A program made the position numbers and the translations under genes. DNA of 5,665 nt, taken from positions 1 to 5,665 of the forward strand of contig CAMTJB010000083.1 of assembly GCA_947072715.1 (NCBI GenBank). The letters run 5' to 3'. Within the stretch, counting starts at the first letter, position 1; each line of letters opens with the position of its first letter. Under the pieces are notes generated by a model. That model made no database searches and had not been told where the DNA came from. It saw nothing but the letters and a program-made list of their open reading frames with translations. Shown in pieces: positions 1 to 5,657 of this stretch. This DNA is from an uncultured Fusobacteriaceae bacterium (lineage in GTDB: Bacteria > Fusobacteriota > Fusobacteriia > Fusobacteriales > Fusobacteriaceae).

Positions 1-1
1 A

Positions 2-454
2 GTAGCAACATATGATTTGCAGCCAGAAATGTCTGCAAAAGAGTTAACAGAAAAAACAATAGAAGCAATAGAATCAGAAAAGTATGATGTAATAATAATG
101 AATTATGCAAATCCTGATATGGTTGGACATACAGGGATTCTAGATGCAGCAGTAAAAGCAGTAAAAACAGTAGACCAATGCATGGCAAAAGTTGTTGAAA
201 AAATGCTTGAAAAAAATGGAACAATTCTTATTACAGCGGATCATGGAAATGCTGAGCTAATGGAAGATCCTGAAACGCATGTTCCTTTCACAGCTCATAC
301 AACTAACAAAGTTCCTTTTGTATTAGTTTCAAAAGAGGCAAGAGGAAAAGAGGTAAATAATGGAAAGCTGGCAGATATAGCTCCTACTATGCTTGAAATT
401 TTAAACATAAAAAAACCAGAAGAGATGGATGGAGTTTCTTTAATAAAAAAATAA
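2..454 (+). CDS. gpmI: 2,3-bisphosphoglycerate-independent phosphoglycerate mutase, C-terminal part (5' end outside window)
   Basis: Cytosolic glycolytic enzyme that interconverts 3- and 2-phosphoglycerate with two Mn ions and a phosphoserine intermediate. The frame is open from the window edge, so this is the last 150 codons of a protein usually about 510 aa long. The first visible residues, [12 protein letters not shown], are typical of the family. Metal ligands of the alkaline-phosphatase-like domain are present: Asp39 and His43 in NPDMVGHTG, Asp80-His81 in TADHGNAE, and His99 in [10 protein letters not shown]. The catalytic Ser and the phosphotransferase domain lie upstream of the window. 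An internal TTG at 17 is not the start, because the homology continues before it. The gene ends with TAA at 452-454, and a hairpin follows at 475-507. Its last 174 bp are the source of a duplicated, decayed copy at 785-947. The identification is firm. Confidence 0.96.
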   Translation, partial: VATYDLQPEMSAKELTEKTIEAIESEKYDVIIMNYANPDMVGHTGILDAAVKAVKTVDQCMAKVVEKMLEKNGTILITADHGNAELMEDPETHVPFTAHTTNKVPFVLVSKEARGKEVNNGKLADIAPTMLEILNIKKPEEMDGVSLIKK

Positions 455-461
455 ATAAAAG

Positions 462-490
462 TTATTAATATGTTAAGATATTTGTATAAT
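462..490 (+). promoter_or_regulatory. Putative promoter of the first lipoprotein gene
   Basis: A perfect -10 box TATAAT lies at 485-490. A weak -35 (TTATTA, 462-467, 3 of 6 matches) lies 17 nt upstream. The predicted start near 497 gives a leader of about 65 nt before the ATG at 564. The -10 box sits in the loop and top of the hairpin at 475-505. The equivalent promoter in the second copy (955-983) has a better -35, TTGTTA. This is a prediction from sequence only. Confidence 0.5.
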
Positions 491-507
491 AATTACAGAT
501 ATCTTTT
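475..507 (+). terminator. Terminator-like hairpin after gpmI
   Basis: A 12-bp stem (475-486 with 494-505, eleven Watson-Crick pairs and one G-U) encloses the 7-nt loop TAATAAT and is followed by a short T run. The stem is AT-rich, so it may be a modest terminator. It lies 20 nt after the gpmI stop codon. An almost identical hairpin is found at 966-1001 in the duplicated copy. Confidence 0.55.
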
Positions 508-563
508 CAAGTTTTACAGATAAAGATAGAATAAAAAAAATTAAAGTTAGGAGAGTGTTAAGT

Positions 564-785
564 ATGAAAAACATGAAAAAAGTAATATTAGCTTTAGTAG
601 CTTTATCTTTAATAGGGTGTGCAAACACAGGATCTGGAGCAGGAACAGGAGCAGCGGTAGGAGCAGTAGCAGGAGCAGGATTAGGGCAAGCTATAGGAAG
701 AGATACACGTTCTACGCTAATTGGAGCAGGAGCAGGGGCAGCAACAGGAGCAGTAATAGGAGCTAGGCAAGATAGAAATCAGTAA
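564..785 (+). CDS. Truncated glycine-zipper lipoprotein (73 aa)
   Basis: Small predicted lipoprotein of unknown function. Residues 1-18 form a lipoprotein signal peptide (MKNMKK, a hydrophobic stretch, then the lipobox LIGC) with the lipidated Cys at 19. The mature part is two glycine zippers. Gly33, 37, 41 and 45 and Gly54, 58, 62 and 66 are each spaced every four residues, joined by the polar turn RDTRST. This matches the general two-helix glycine-zipper pattern of envelope proteins. The start is ATG 564, because AGGAG at 549-553 lies 10 nt upstream; a GTG at 555 would be too close to it. Compared with the paralogue at 1054-1377, the protein lacks the last 35 residues. Homology stops at codon 72, exactly at the duplication junction, where a chance TAA (783-785) ends it. 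The frame is intact and the ribosome binding site is kept, so it may still be expressed. Whether the short form works is unknown. Confidence 0.8.
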   Translation: MKNMKKVILALVALSLIGCANTGSGAGTGAAVGAVAGAGLGQAIGRDTRSTLIGAGAGAATGAVIGARQDRNQ

Positions 786-947
786 TTCCCATCATAGCCC
801 ATACAACTAACAAATTTTCTTTTGTATTAGTTTCAAAAGAGGCAAGTGGAAAAGAAGTAAATAATGGAAAGCAAGTAGATGTATGCTTGAAATTTTAAAC
901 ATAAAAAAATCAGAAGAGATGAATAAAATTTCTTTAATAAAAAATAA
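785..947 (+). pseudogene. Decayed duplicate of the gpmI 3' end
   Basis: Matches gpmI 281-454. In the frame starting at 800 it still reads [16 protein letters not shown] and on to VNNGK. A deletion of about 10 nt near 881 then shifts the frame, giving a premature TAA at 896-898. The original stop codon position survives at 945-947. It has no start codon, no ribosome binding site and no catalytic residues except the His of HTTNK. It is also out of frame with the lipoprotein gene before it, so it is not a fusion. Its base changes are denser than in the neighbouring lipoprotein copies, as expected for unconstrained DNA. Confidence 0.9.
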
Positions 948-954
948 ATAAAAG

Positions 955-983
955 TTGTTAATTTGAAAAGATATTTGTATAAT
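955..983 (+). promoter_or_regulatory. Putative promoter of the full-length lipoprotein gene
   Basis: TTGTTA (955-960, 4 of 6 matches to TTGACA) and TATAAT (978-983) are separated by 17 nt. The predicted start near 990 gives a leader of about 64 nt. This is the duplicate of the element at 462-490, with a better -35 box. It would let the second lipoprotein gene be transcribed independently of the first. Confidence 0.55.
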
Positions 984-1001
984 AATTACAGATATCTTTT
1001 T
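966..1001 (+). terminator. Terminator-like hairpin between the two lipoprotein genes
   Basis: The 14-bp stem (966-979 with 987-1000, one G-U pair) has the same TAATAAT loop as the copy at 475-507. The T run at 997-1001 partly belongs to the stem. Stem pairing and loop are fully kept although flanking bases have changed. It could end transcription coming from the first lipoprotein gene. Confidence 0.55.
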
Positions 1002-1053
1002 AAATTTTATAGATAAAGATAGAATAAAAATTAAAGTTAGGAGAGTGTTAAGG

Positions 1054-1377
1054 ATGAAAAACATGAAAAAAGTAATGTTAGCTTTAGTAGCTTTATCTTT
1101 AATAGGGTGTGCTAATGCAGGCTCTGGAGCAGTAGGTGGAACAACGTTAGGAGCAGCAGCAGGAGCAGGATTAGGACAAGCTATAGGAAGAGATACACGT
1201 TCTACGTTAATTGGAGCAGGAGCAGGGGCAGCAGCAGGAGCTTTAATAGGGACTATGCAAGATAGAAATTCAATAGAACAACAAAGATTAGAAGAGGAAA
1301 GAAGACAAAATCAGAGACAACAATTTAATCAAGGGTCTTCAAATCCACAGCTTAATCAACCAGTGTATAGACCTTAA
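1054..1377 (+). CDS. Glycine-zipper lipoprotein, full-length copy (107 aa)
   Basis: Predicted envelope lipoprotein of unknown function. The signal peptide covers residues 1-18 and the lipobox is LIGC with Cys19. Residues 33-45 and 54-66 are two GxxxGxxxGxxxG zippers around the turn RDTRST, which suggests a helical hairpin packing in a membrane. From residue 73 there is a polar tail. It is first a charged, glutamine-rich stretch (IEQQRLEEERRQNQRQQ), likely helical, then a low-complexity Asn/Gln/Pro end (NPQLNQPVYRP). The start is ATG 1054 with AGGAG at 1039-1043; the upstream GTG at 1045 is too close to that site. Two stop codons in a row end it, and a terminator follows at 1419-1462. Residue +2 after the Cys is Ala, so there is no inner-membrane Asp retention signal of the enterobacterial type. 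The tail is missing from the paralogue at 564-785. This copy probably represents the ancestral gene. Confidence 0.88.
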   Translation: MKNMKKVMLALVALSLIGCANAGSGAVGGTTLGAAAGAGLGQAIGRDTRSTLIGAGAGAAAGALIGTMQDRNSIEQQRLEEERRQNQRQQFNQGSSNPQLNQPVYRP

Positions 1378-1418
1378 TAAAAAATCAATCGATACCTAAA
1401 AACTACTGAAAATTATAC

Positions 1419-1462
1419 AAAAAGACTTTTAAAGGATAATTGTTCTAATAAAAGTCTTTTTT
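1419..1462 (+). terminator. Rho-independent terminator after the lipoprotein genes
   Basis: A perfect 13-bp inverted repeat (1419-1431 with 1449-1461, core AAGACTTTTA) with a 17-nt loop ends in a T run. The A run on the left arm makes it potentially bidirectional. It separates the lipoprotein unit from ychF. Confidence 0.85.
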
Positions 1463-1464
1463 AT

Positions 1465-1492
1465 ATGAAAAAAGTAAAATATATGATATAAT
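1465..1492 (+). promoter_or_regulatory. ychF promoter with extended -10
   Basis: An extended -10, TGATATAAT (1484-1492, matching TGnTATAAT), lies just after the terminator. A fair -35 (ATGAAA, 1465-1470, 4 of 6 matches) lies 16 nt from the hexamer. The predicted start is near 1499. The same ATATGATA-AATGTA context recurs before plsX. Confidence 0.65.
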
Positions 1493-1528
1493 GTAGAGAA
1501 TAGTAATTGGAATTAGGAGGGTATTTTA

Positions 1529-2626
1529 ATGATAGGGATAGGAATAGTTGGTCTTCCAAATGTAGGGAAGTCTACACTTTTTAACGCAATAACAAAAGCA
1601 GGAGCTGCAGAAGCTGCAAACTACCCATTTTGTACAATAGAGCCAAATGTAGGAATGGTAACAGTTCCAGATACAAGAATAGACTCATTGTCAAAAATAA
1701 TTAATCCACAAAGAGTAGTACCAGCAACAGTTGAGTTTGTTGATATAGCAGGGTTAGTTAAGGGAGCATCAAAAGGTGAAGGTTTAGGGAATAAATTTTT
1801 ATCAAATATAAGATCTACAGCGGCTATTTGTCAAGTTGTTAGATGTTTTGAAGATGATAATATAATTCATGTGGCAGGTGGAATCGATCCAATAGCTGAT
1901 ATAGAAGTTATCAATGGAGAGCTTATTTTAGCTGACATGGAAACTATAGAAAAAGCTATTGAAAAGCATTCAAAACTTGCTAAAAATAAAAATAAAGAGT
2001 CTATGCAACTTATGCCAGTTTTAGAAAAGTGTTTAGCTCATTTAGAAGAGTTAAAACTTATAAGAACTTTAACACTTACAAAAGAAGAGTTAGAACTTGT
2101 AAAAGTTTATCAATTTTTAACAATAAAACCTATGATATTTGCAGCTAACGTATCTGAAGATGATTTAGCTACAGGGAATGAATTTGTAGAAAGAGTAAGA
2201 GCTTATGCAAAAGATTTAGGAACAGAAGTTGTTATAGTTTCAGCAAAGGTTGAAGCGGAACTTCAAGAGATGGACGATGAAGAGTCTAAAAAAGAATTTT
2301 TAGAAACTTTAGGAGTTGAAGAAGCTGGTCTTAACAGATTAATAAGAGCAGGTTATAAACTTTTAGGATTACAAACTTATTTTACAGCAGGTGTAAAAGA
2401 GATTAGAGCTTGGACTATTAAAATAGGTGACACAGCTCCAAAAGCAGCTGGAGAAATTCATACAGATTTTGAAAAAGGATTCATAAGAGCAAAAGTTGTT
2501 GCCTATGAAGAGTTCGTAAAAAATTCAGGATGGAAAGGTGCTCAAGAGGCAGGAGTTTTGAGATTGGAAGGAAAAGAATACATTGTTAATGACGGAGATT
2601 TAATGGAATTCTTATTTAATGTATAA
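1529..2626 (+). CDS. ychF: Redox-regulated ATPase/GTPase YchF (OBG family)
   Basis: Universally conserved translation-associated P-loop NTPase, known in E. coli (YchF) and human (OLA1) to prefer ATP and to associate with ribosomes. At 365 aa it has the usual family length. The P-loop GLPNVGKS is at residues 8-15 and G3 is DIAGL at 72-76. Leu76 stands where classical GTPases have the catalytic Gln, as in the HAS-NTPase group. The G4 position is NVSE (207-210) rather than NKxD, the hallmark of YchF's relaxed base specificity. SAK at 238-240 is the G5 region. A TGS domain fills residues 281-364 ([13 protein letters not shown] to the end). The start is ATG 1529, with AGGAGG at 1515-1520, 8 nt upstream. 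The gene has its own promoter and no strong terminator after it, so some read-through into the DUF177 gene is possible. The identification is firm. Confidence 0.97.
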   Translation: MIGIGIVGLPNVGKSTLFNAITKAGAAEAANYPFCTIEPNVGMVTVPDTRIDSLSKIINPQRVVPATVEFVDIAGLVKGASKGEGLGNKFLSNIRSTAAICQVVRCFEDDNIIHVAGGIDPIADIEVINGELILADMETIEKAIEKHSKLAKNKNKESMQLMPVLEKCLAHLEELKLIRTLTLTKEELELVKVYQFLTIKPMIFAANVSEDDLATGNEFVERVRAYAKDLGTEVVIVSAKVEAELQEMDDEESKKEFLETLGVEEAGLNRLIRAGYKLLGLQTYFTAGVKEIRAWTIKIGDTAPKAAGEIHTDFEKGFIRAKVVAYEEFVKNSGWKGAQEAGVLRLEGKEYIVNDGDLMEFLFNV

Positions 2627-2633
2627 AAATATA

Positions 2634-2662
2634 TTGACAAAAAATGCTTTTTTATGTAAAAT
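2634..2662 (+). promoter_or_regulatory. Near-consensus promoter for the DUF177-rpmF unit
   Basis: A perfect -35 TTGACA (2634-2639) and a -10 TAAAAT (2657-2662, 5 of 6 matches) have the ideal 17-nt spacing. This is the best sigma-70-type promoter in the window, fitting the high demand for ribosomal protein L32. The start is predicted near 2669, leaving a leader of only about 25 nt. Confidence 0.85.
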
Positions 2663-2693
2663 AATCAAGTGAATATTATAAGGGGGATTATCT

Positions 2694-3194
2694 TTGAAAC
2701 TAAAGATAAATGATTTCGGAAGTAGCCTTAATATCGCAAAATTTAATTTTTTAATATCAGAATTAGATGACTTAAAAATAGAGGCTCCTTTAGAAGTAAA
2801 TGGAGAATTAATAAAAGGTACAGATCAACTATTAGGAGATATGTATACTATTGTAGGAAGCTATTCTGGTACAATAAAATTAGAGTGTGTGAGATGTCTA
2901 AAAGAAATATCTGCTAATGTAAGTGGAGAATTCCAATGGAAATTTTTAGAACCTAAAAACTATAGTACATATATAAAGAGTTTTAAACAGGAAAGCGAAA
3001 TTGATTCTGATGGGTATGAAGAGGCTCAAAATGGAGAGATTGATGTAGCTGAAATTGTAAGACAACAAATATTGTTGGACTTAGATTTTTATCCAACATG
3101 CCAACCTTTTTGTGATGATGACTCTGAAATAGAAAAGTACTCAAGTAATGGAATGGATCAAAGATGGGCAAAATTATTAGAAATTAAAGAATAA
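2694..3194 (+). CDS. DUF177 / YceD-family protein (166 aa), TTG start
   Basis: Member of the YceD/DUF177 family, which is usually encoded directly before rpmF and has been linked in E. coli and plant plastids to 23S rRNA accumulation. Its molecular activity is not settled. The family signature CVRCLKEI is present (Cys65, Cys68), followed by an acidic linker at 99-118, the segment IDVAEIVRQQILLDLDFYPTC, and the closing RWAKLLEI. Only Cys136 and Cys140 remain near the C-terminus; the Cys-rich CxGLCPxCG stretch common in the family is not visible. The start is TTG 2694. The G-rich site AGGGGGA (2681-2687) lies 7 nt upstream, and no in-frame ATG is nearby. The gene ends 28 nt before rpmF, with which it very likely shares a transcript. 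Family assignment rests on both motifs and context. Confidence 0.88.
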   Translation: MKLKINDFGSSLNIAKFNFLISELDDLKIEAPLEVNGELIKGTDQLLGDMYTIVGSYSGTIKLECVRCLKEISANVSGEFQWKFLEPKNYSTYIKSFKQESEIDSDGYEEAQNGEIDVAEIVRQQILLDLDFYPTCQPFCDDDSEIEKYSSNGMDQRWAKLLEIKE

Positions 3195-3222
3195 CCTTAA
3201 ATAAGAGTAGGAGGTAATAGAA

Positions 3223-3402
3223 ATGGCAGTACCTAAGAAAAAAACGTCGAAAGCTAAAAAGAACATGAGAAGATCTCACGACGGTTTAGCAGCAATAGCA
3301 ATATCAACTTGTGGAAAGTGTGGAGCTCCAAAAAGATCTCACAGAGTTTGTCTTGAGTGTGGAGATTACAACGGAAGACAAGTTTTAAAAGTTGCAGAGT
3401 AA
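3223..3402 (+). CDS. rpmF: 50S ribosomal protein L32 (59 aa)
   Basis: Structural protein of the large ribosomal subunit. The start [20 protein letters not shown] is characteristic. The protein keeps the zinc ribbon: Cys30 and Cys33 (CGKC) pair with Cys43 and Cys46 (CLEC), so it is the zinc-binding C+ type. The length is normal. ATG 3223 is preceded by AGGAGG (3209-3214) at 8 nt. It is the second gene of a two-gene unit with the DUF177 gene and is closed by a strong terminator at 3425-3454. Confidence 0.98.
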   Translation: MAVPKKKTSKAKKNMRRSHDGLAAIAISTCGKCGAPKRSHRVCLECGDYNGRQVLKVAE

Positions 3403-3424
3403 TTAATAATTAATTATTTAAAAT

Positions 3425-3454
3425 AAAAAAAGACAGTGAAAACTGTCTTTTTTT
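3425..3454 (+). terminator. Strong GAAA-loop terminator after rpmF
   Basis: The stem AGACAGT/ACTGTCT (3431-3437 with 3442-3448) closes a GAAA tetraloop (3438-3441). It is flanked by an A run at 3425-3431 and seven T at 3448-3454, extending the pairing to 13 bp. The symmetric A and T tracts would allow termination in both directions. It begins 22 nt after the rpmF stop codon. Confidence 0.93.
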
Positions 3455-3551
3455 ATTAGTTTTATTGTATGGATTTTTTTATAGTATTATACAAAAATTT
3501 TTATGATATCTATTTTTTAGTTTAATATTTAGAGGTAGTCAAATTTTAATA
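3455..3551. other. AT-rich spacer without a gene
   Basis: About 100 bp between the rpmF terminator and the plsX promoter, very rich in A and T. I see no open frame with a ribosome binding site, no long inverted repeat and no direct repeat. The TATAAT read on the - strand at 3485-3490 has no matching -35 box. A FapR-like or other operator could lie here, but I recognise none. Confidence 0.5.
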
Positions 3552-3580
3552 TTTAAATAATTAAAGAAATATGATAAAAT
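3552..3580 (+). promoter_or_regulatory. plsX-fabH promoter with extended -10
   Basis: The extended -10 TGATAAAAT (3572-3580) has a weak -35 TTTAAA (3552-3557, 4 of 6 matches) at 17-nt spacing. The predicted start near 3587 gives a leader of about 30 nt. The block ATATGATAAAATGTATA closely resembles the ychF promoter (1481-1495). This is a prediction from sequence only. Confidence 0.6.
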
Positions 3581-3616
3581 GTATAAATAAATAGTTATTA
3601 TTTTAGGAGGAGTATG

Positions 3617-4675
3617 ATGAAAATTGCTTTAGATGCAATGGGTGGAGATAAAGCTCCTATTGAAACAGTTAAAGGGGCAATCTTAGCTCTTGAAGAGTTT
3701 CAAAATCTTAAACTGATCTTAGTAGGACAAACAGATAAAATAGAAGATGAACTTTCAAAATATAAATATGATTCAACAAGAATTGAAATTAAAAATGCTA
3801 CAGAAGTAATAGAAATGGATGAAGAACCAGCAAGTGCAGTTAGAGGAAAGAAAGATTCTTCAATGAATGTAGCCTTAGATTTAGTAAAAAATGAGGAAGC
3901 AGATGCATCAGTTTCTGCTGGAAATACAGGAGCGCTTATAACAGCGAGTCAATTGAAATTAAAAAGAATTAAAGGGATATTAAGACCAGCTATAGCAGCT
4001 GTTTTTCCCACAAAAACAGGTCATATGGTTCTGTTAGATGCAGGAGCAAATGCAGATTGTAGACCAGAATTTTTAGATCATTTTGCAATACTTGGAAGTA
4101 AATATGCAGAGATTGCTCTTGAAATTAAAAATCCTAGAGTAGGGCTTTTAAATATTGGAAGTGAAGAGGGAAAAGGAAACGAACTTACAAGAGATGCTTA
4201 TGATATATTAAAGGCTCAAAAAGATATAAATTTTATAGGTAATATAGAGCCACATAAAATGATGGAAGGTAATGTAGATGTACTAGTTACCGATGGATAC
4301 ACAGGGAACATCGTTTTAAAAACAGCAGAAGGAATGGCTAAATTTGTAGTTGAATTTTTAAAGCAAGAGATTAAATCGAGTTTTTTAGCTAAAATAGGTG
4401 CCCTATTTTTAATAAATGTTTTTTCAAAAATGAGAAAGAAGATGGATTCTTCAGAGTATGGAGGGGCAATATTTTTAGGATTAAACCATATCTCTGTAAA
4501 AGCTCACGGTAGTTCAGATGCTAAGGCTATAAAAAATGCAATTAAAGCAGCGATGAAATTTGTAGAAGCTGATTTTGTGGAGAAAGTTAAAGAAGAAATT
4601 GATAAGATAGAAGCAGCGAAAGCGATTGCTAAAGAAAATGAAGAACAGATAAAAGGAGAAACTAATGAAATTTAA
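3617..4675 (+). CDS. plsX: Phosphate acyltransferase PlsX (352 aa)
   Basis: Soluble or peripheral-membrane enzyme that turns acyl-ACP and phosphate into acyl-phosphate, the donor for PlsY in the first step of phosphatidic acid synthesis. Family motifs, in order: MKIALDAMGGDKAP (1-14), ASVSAGNTGAL (97-107), LLDAGANADCRPEFL (139-153), GLLNIGSEEGKGNEL (176-190), VLVTDGYTGNIVLK (222-235) and AHGSSDAKAIKNAI (297-309). It is slightly longer than usual because of a Lys/Glu-rich tail (about 320-352). Two adjacent ATG codons compete, at 3614 and 3617. The second is preferred because AGGAGG (3605-3610) then lies 6 nt away instead of 3, and because family members begin MKIALDAMGG. The last 11 nt overlap fabH, indicating a shared transcript and translational coupling. 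Confidence 0.96.
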   Translation: MKIALDAMGGDKAPIETVKGAILALEEFQNLKLILVGQTDKIEDELSKYKYDSTRIEIKNATEVIEMDEEPASAVRGKKDSSMNVALDLVKNEEADASVSAGNTGALITASQLKLKRIKGILRPAIAAVFPTKTGHMVLLDAGANADCRPEFLDHFAILGSKYAEIALEIKNPRVGLLNIGSEEGKGNELTRDAYDILKAQKDINFIGNIEPHKMMEGNVDVLVTDGYTGNIVLKTAEGMAKFVVEFLKQEIKSSFLAKIGALFLINVFSKMRKKMDSSEYGGAIFLGLNHISVKAHGSSDAKAIKNAIKAAMKFVEADFVEKVKEEIDKIEAAKAIAKENEEQIKGETNEI

Positions 4676-5657
4676 AAGTGCTGGTATTATTAGTTTAGGA
4701 ACATATGTTCCTGAAAGAATAATGACAAATTTTGACTTTGAGAAAATAATTGATACAACAGATGAATGGATAAGAACAAGAACTGGTGTAGAGGAGAGAA
4801 GATTTGCAGCTCCAGAGCAAGCAACTTCTGATCTTTGTATAGAAGCAGCTAAAAAAGCTTTAGAAAATGCAAACTTAACAGCAGAAGATATTGATATGAT
4901 AATAGTTGCAACATGTACTCCAGATTATCAACTTCCAAGTACAGCTTGTATCGTACAGAAAAAAATTGGAGCATTAAATGCAGGAGCTTTTGATGTAAAT
5001 GCAGCTTGTAGTGGGTTTATATATGGATTAACATTGGCAGCTGGATTAGTAAAATCAAATATGAATAAAAGAGTACTAGTTATAGGAGCAGAAACTCTTT
5101 CAAAATCTATGGATATGCAAGATAGAAATACATGTATTCTTTTTGGAGATGGAGCAACAGCGGCAATAGTATCAGAAGTTGAAGAAGGATATGGAATACT
5201 TTCTACTTATTTAGGAGCAGATGGAGATTTAAACGGAGCATTAATAGTTCCAGCTGGAGGATCAAGAACTCCTACTTCAGAGCAAACAATAGAAGAAAGA
5301 GGACAATATATAAAAATGAAGGGGCAAGAAGTATTTAAATTTGCTGTAAACGCACTTCCAAATGCAACTTTAGAAGCTTTAAATAGAGCTGGACTAAAAC
5401 CTTCTGATATAGATTTCTTTGTACCACACCAAGCTAATTCTAGAATAATAGAAACAGCAGCAAAGAAATTAGAAATACCTTTAGAAAAGTTTTACATGAA
5501 TATGGCTAAATATGGAAACACTTCAGCAGCATCTATTGGAATAGCTCTTACTGAAGCTTTTGAAAAAGGATTAATAAAAAAAGGTGATACAGTTGCAATG
5601 GTAGGATTTGGAGCTGGATTAACTTATGCTGGTATGATAGTTAAGTGGGCTTATTAA
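4665..5657 (+). CDS. fabH: 3-oxoacyl-ACP synthase III (KAS III, FabH)
   Basis: Cytosolic type II fatty acid synthase enzyme that condenses acetyl-CoA (or another short acyl-CoA) with malonyl-ACP to start each chain. At 330 aa it has the typical length. The KAS III catalytic triad is complete: Cys115 in AACSGF, His255 in FVPHQAN and Asn285 in KYGNTSAAS. Other signatures are the N-terminal TTDEWIRTRTGVEERR (31-46), which contributes to CoA binding in the family, ILFGDGATAAIV (158-169), and the C-terminal GFGAGLTYA. Start ATG 4665 lies inside the end of plsX; its site AGGAG (4654-4658), 6 nt upstream, is also coding sequence of plsX. Acyl-CoA chain specificity cannot be read from the motifs. Only 8 nt follow the stop in this window; further fab genes or acpP are expected downstream but are not visible. 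Confidence 0.97.
   Translation: MKFKSAGIISLGTYVPERIMTNFDFEKIIDTTDEWIRTRTGVEERRFAAPEQATSDLCIEAAKKALENANLTAEDIDMIIVATCTPDYQLPSTACIVQKKIGALNAGAFDVNAACSGFIYGLTLAAGLVKSNMNKRVLVIGAETLSKSMDMQDRNTCILFGDGATAAIVSEVEEGYGILSTYLGADGDLNGALIVPAGGSRTPTSEQTIEERGQYIKMKGQEVFKFAVNALPNATLEALNRAGLKPSDIDFFVPHQANSRIIETAAKKLEIPLEKFYMNMAKYGNTSAASIGIALTEAFEKGLIKKGDTVAMVGFGAGLTYAGMIVKWAY

Larger units (their letters stand above)
281..779 (+). repeat. Tandem segmental duplication, left unit
   Basis: The unit covers the 3' end of gpmI, its terminator-like hairpin, the leader and promoter, and the first 72 codons of a lipoprotein gene. It aligns along its length with 785-1269. The offset is 504 nt at the left end and 490 nt at the right. 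The 14-nt difference comes from three small deletions in the right unit: about 10 nt near 881, 1 nt in an A run near 941, and 3 nt in an A run near 1026. The lipoprotein-coding part differs at about 21 of 216 positions by hand alignment. Confidence 0.93.
785..1269 (+). repeat. Tandem segmental duplication, right unit
   Basis: This is the second copy of 281-779. It begins at the stop codon of the truncated lipoprotein with sequence matching gpmI at 281 (15 of the first 20 bases), then runs through the gpmI relic, hairpin, promoter and leader into the full-length lipoprotein gene. The two units are directly adjacent, with about 5 nt of unassigned junction sequence (780-784). No transposase, terminal inverted repeat or target-site duplication is visible. 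Replication slippage or unequal recombination is therefore more likely than insertion of an element. Confidence 0.93.

Noticed and set aside
555..563. GTG start for the first lipoprotein (and GTG 1045 for the second)
   Set aside because: It is only 1 nt from the AGGAG site. The ATG 9 nt further on has proper spacing and gives a normal signal peptide.
600..760. Repeated GGAGCA units, considered as a tandem repeat array
   Set aside because: They are the codons of the Gly-Ala zipper, irregularly spaced, and reflect protein composition rather than a DNA repeat.
807..1064. 85-codon open frame on the - strand between the lipoprotein genes
   Set aside because: It is antisense to the gpmI relic, hairpin and leader. 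The protein is Phe/Ile/Leu/Lys-rich, as expected from AT-rich DNA read backwards, and resembles no family I know.
281..1269. Duplicated block considered as an insertion sequence or other mobile element
   Set aside because: No transposase, terminal inverted repeats or target-site duplication. Both units are pieces of adjacent chromosomal genes.
2639..2653. Inverted repeat of six A and six T around TGC, considered as a ychF terminator
   Set aside because: There is no G-C pair in the stem, the loop is only 3 nt, and it lies in the spacer of the promoter at 2634-2662. It is probably chance in AT-rich DNA.
2983..3171. 62-codon open frame on the - strand
   Set aside because: It lies wholly inside the DUF177 gene, has no sign of a ribosome binding site and is a shadow of the coding strand.
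3485..3490. TATAAT on the - strand, considered as an antisense promoter towards rpmF
   Set aside because: No acceptable -35 box at the right distance and no gene in that direction before the bidirectional-looking terminator.
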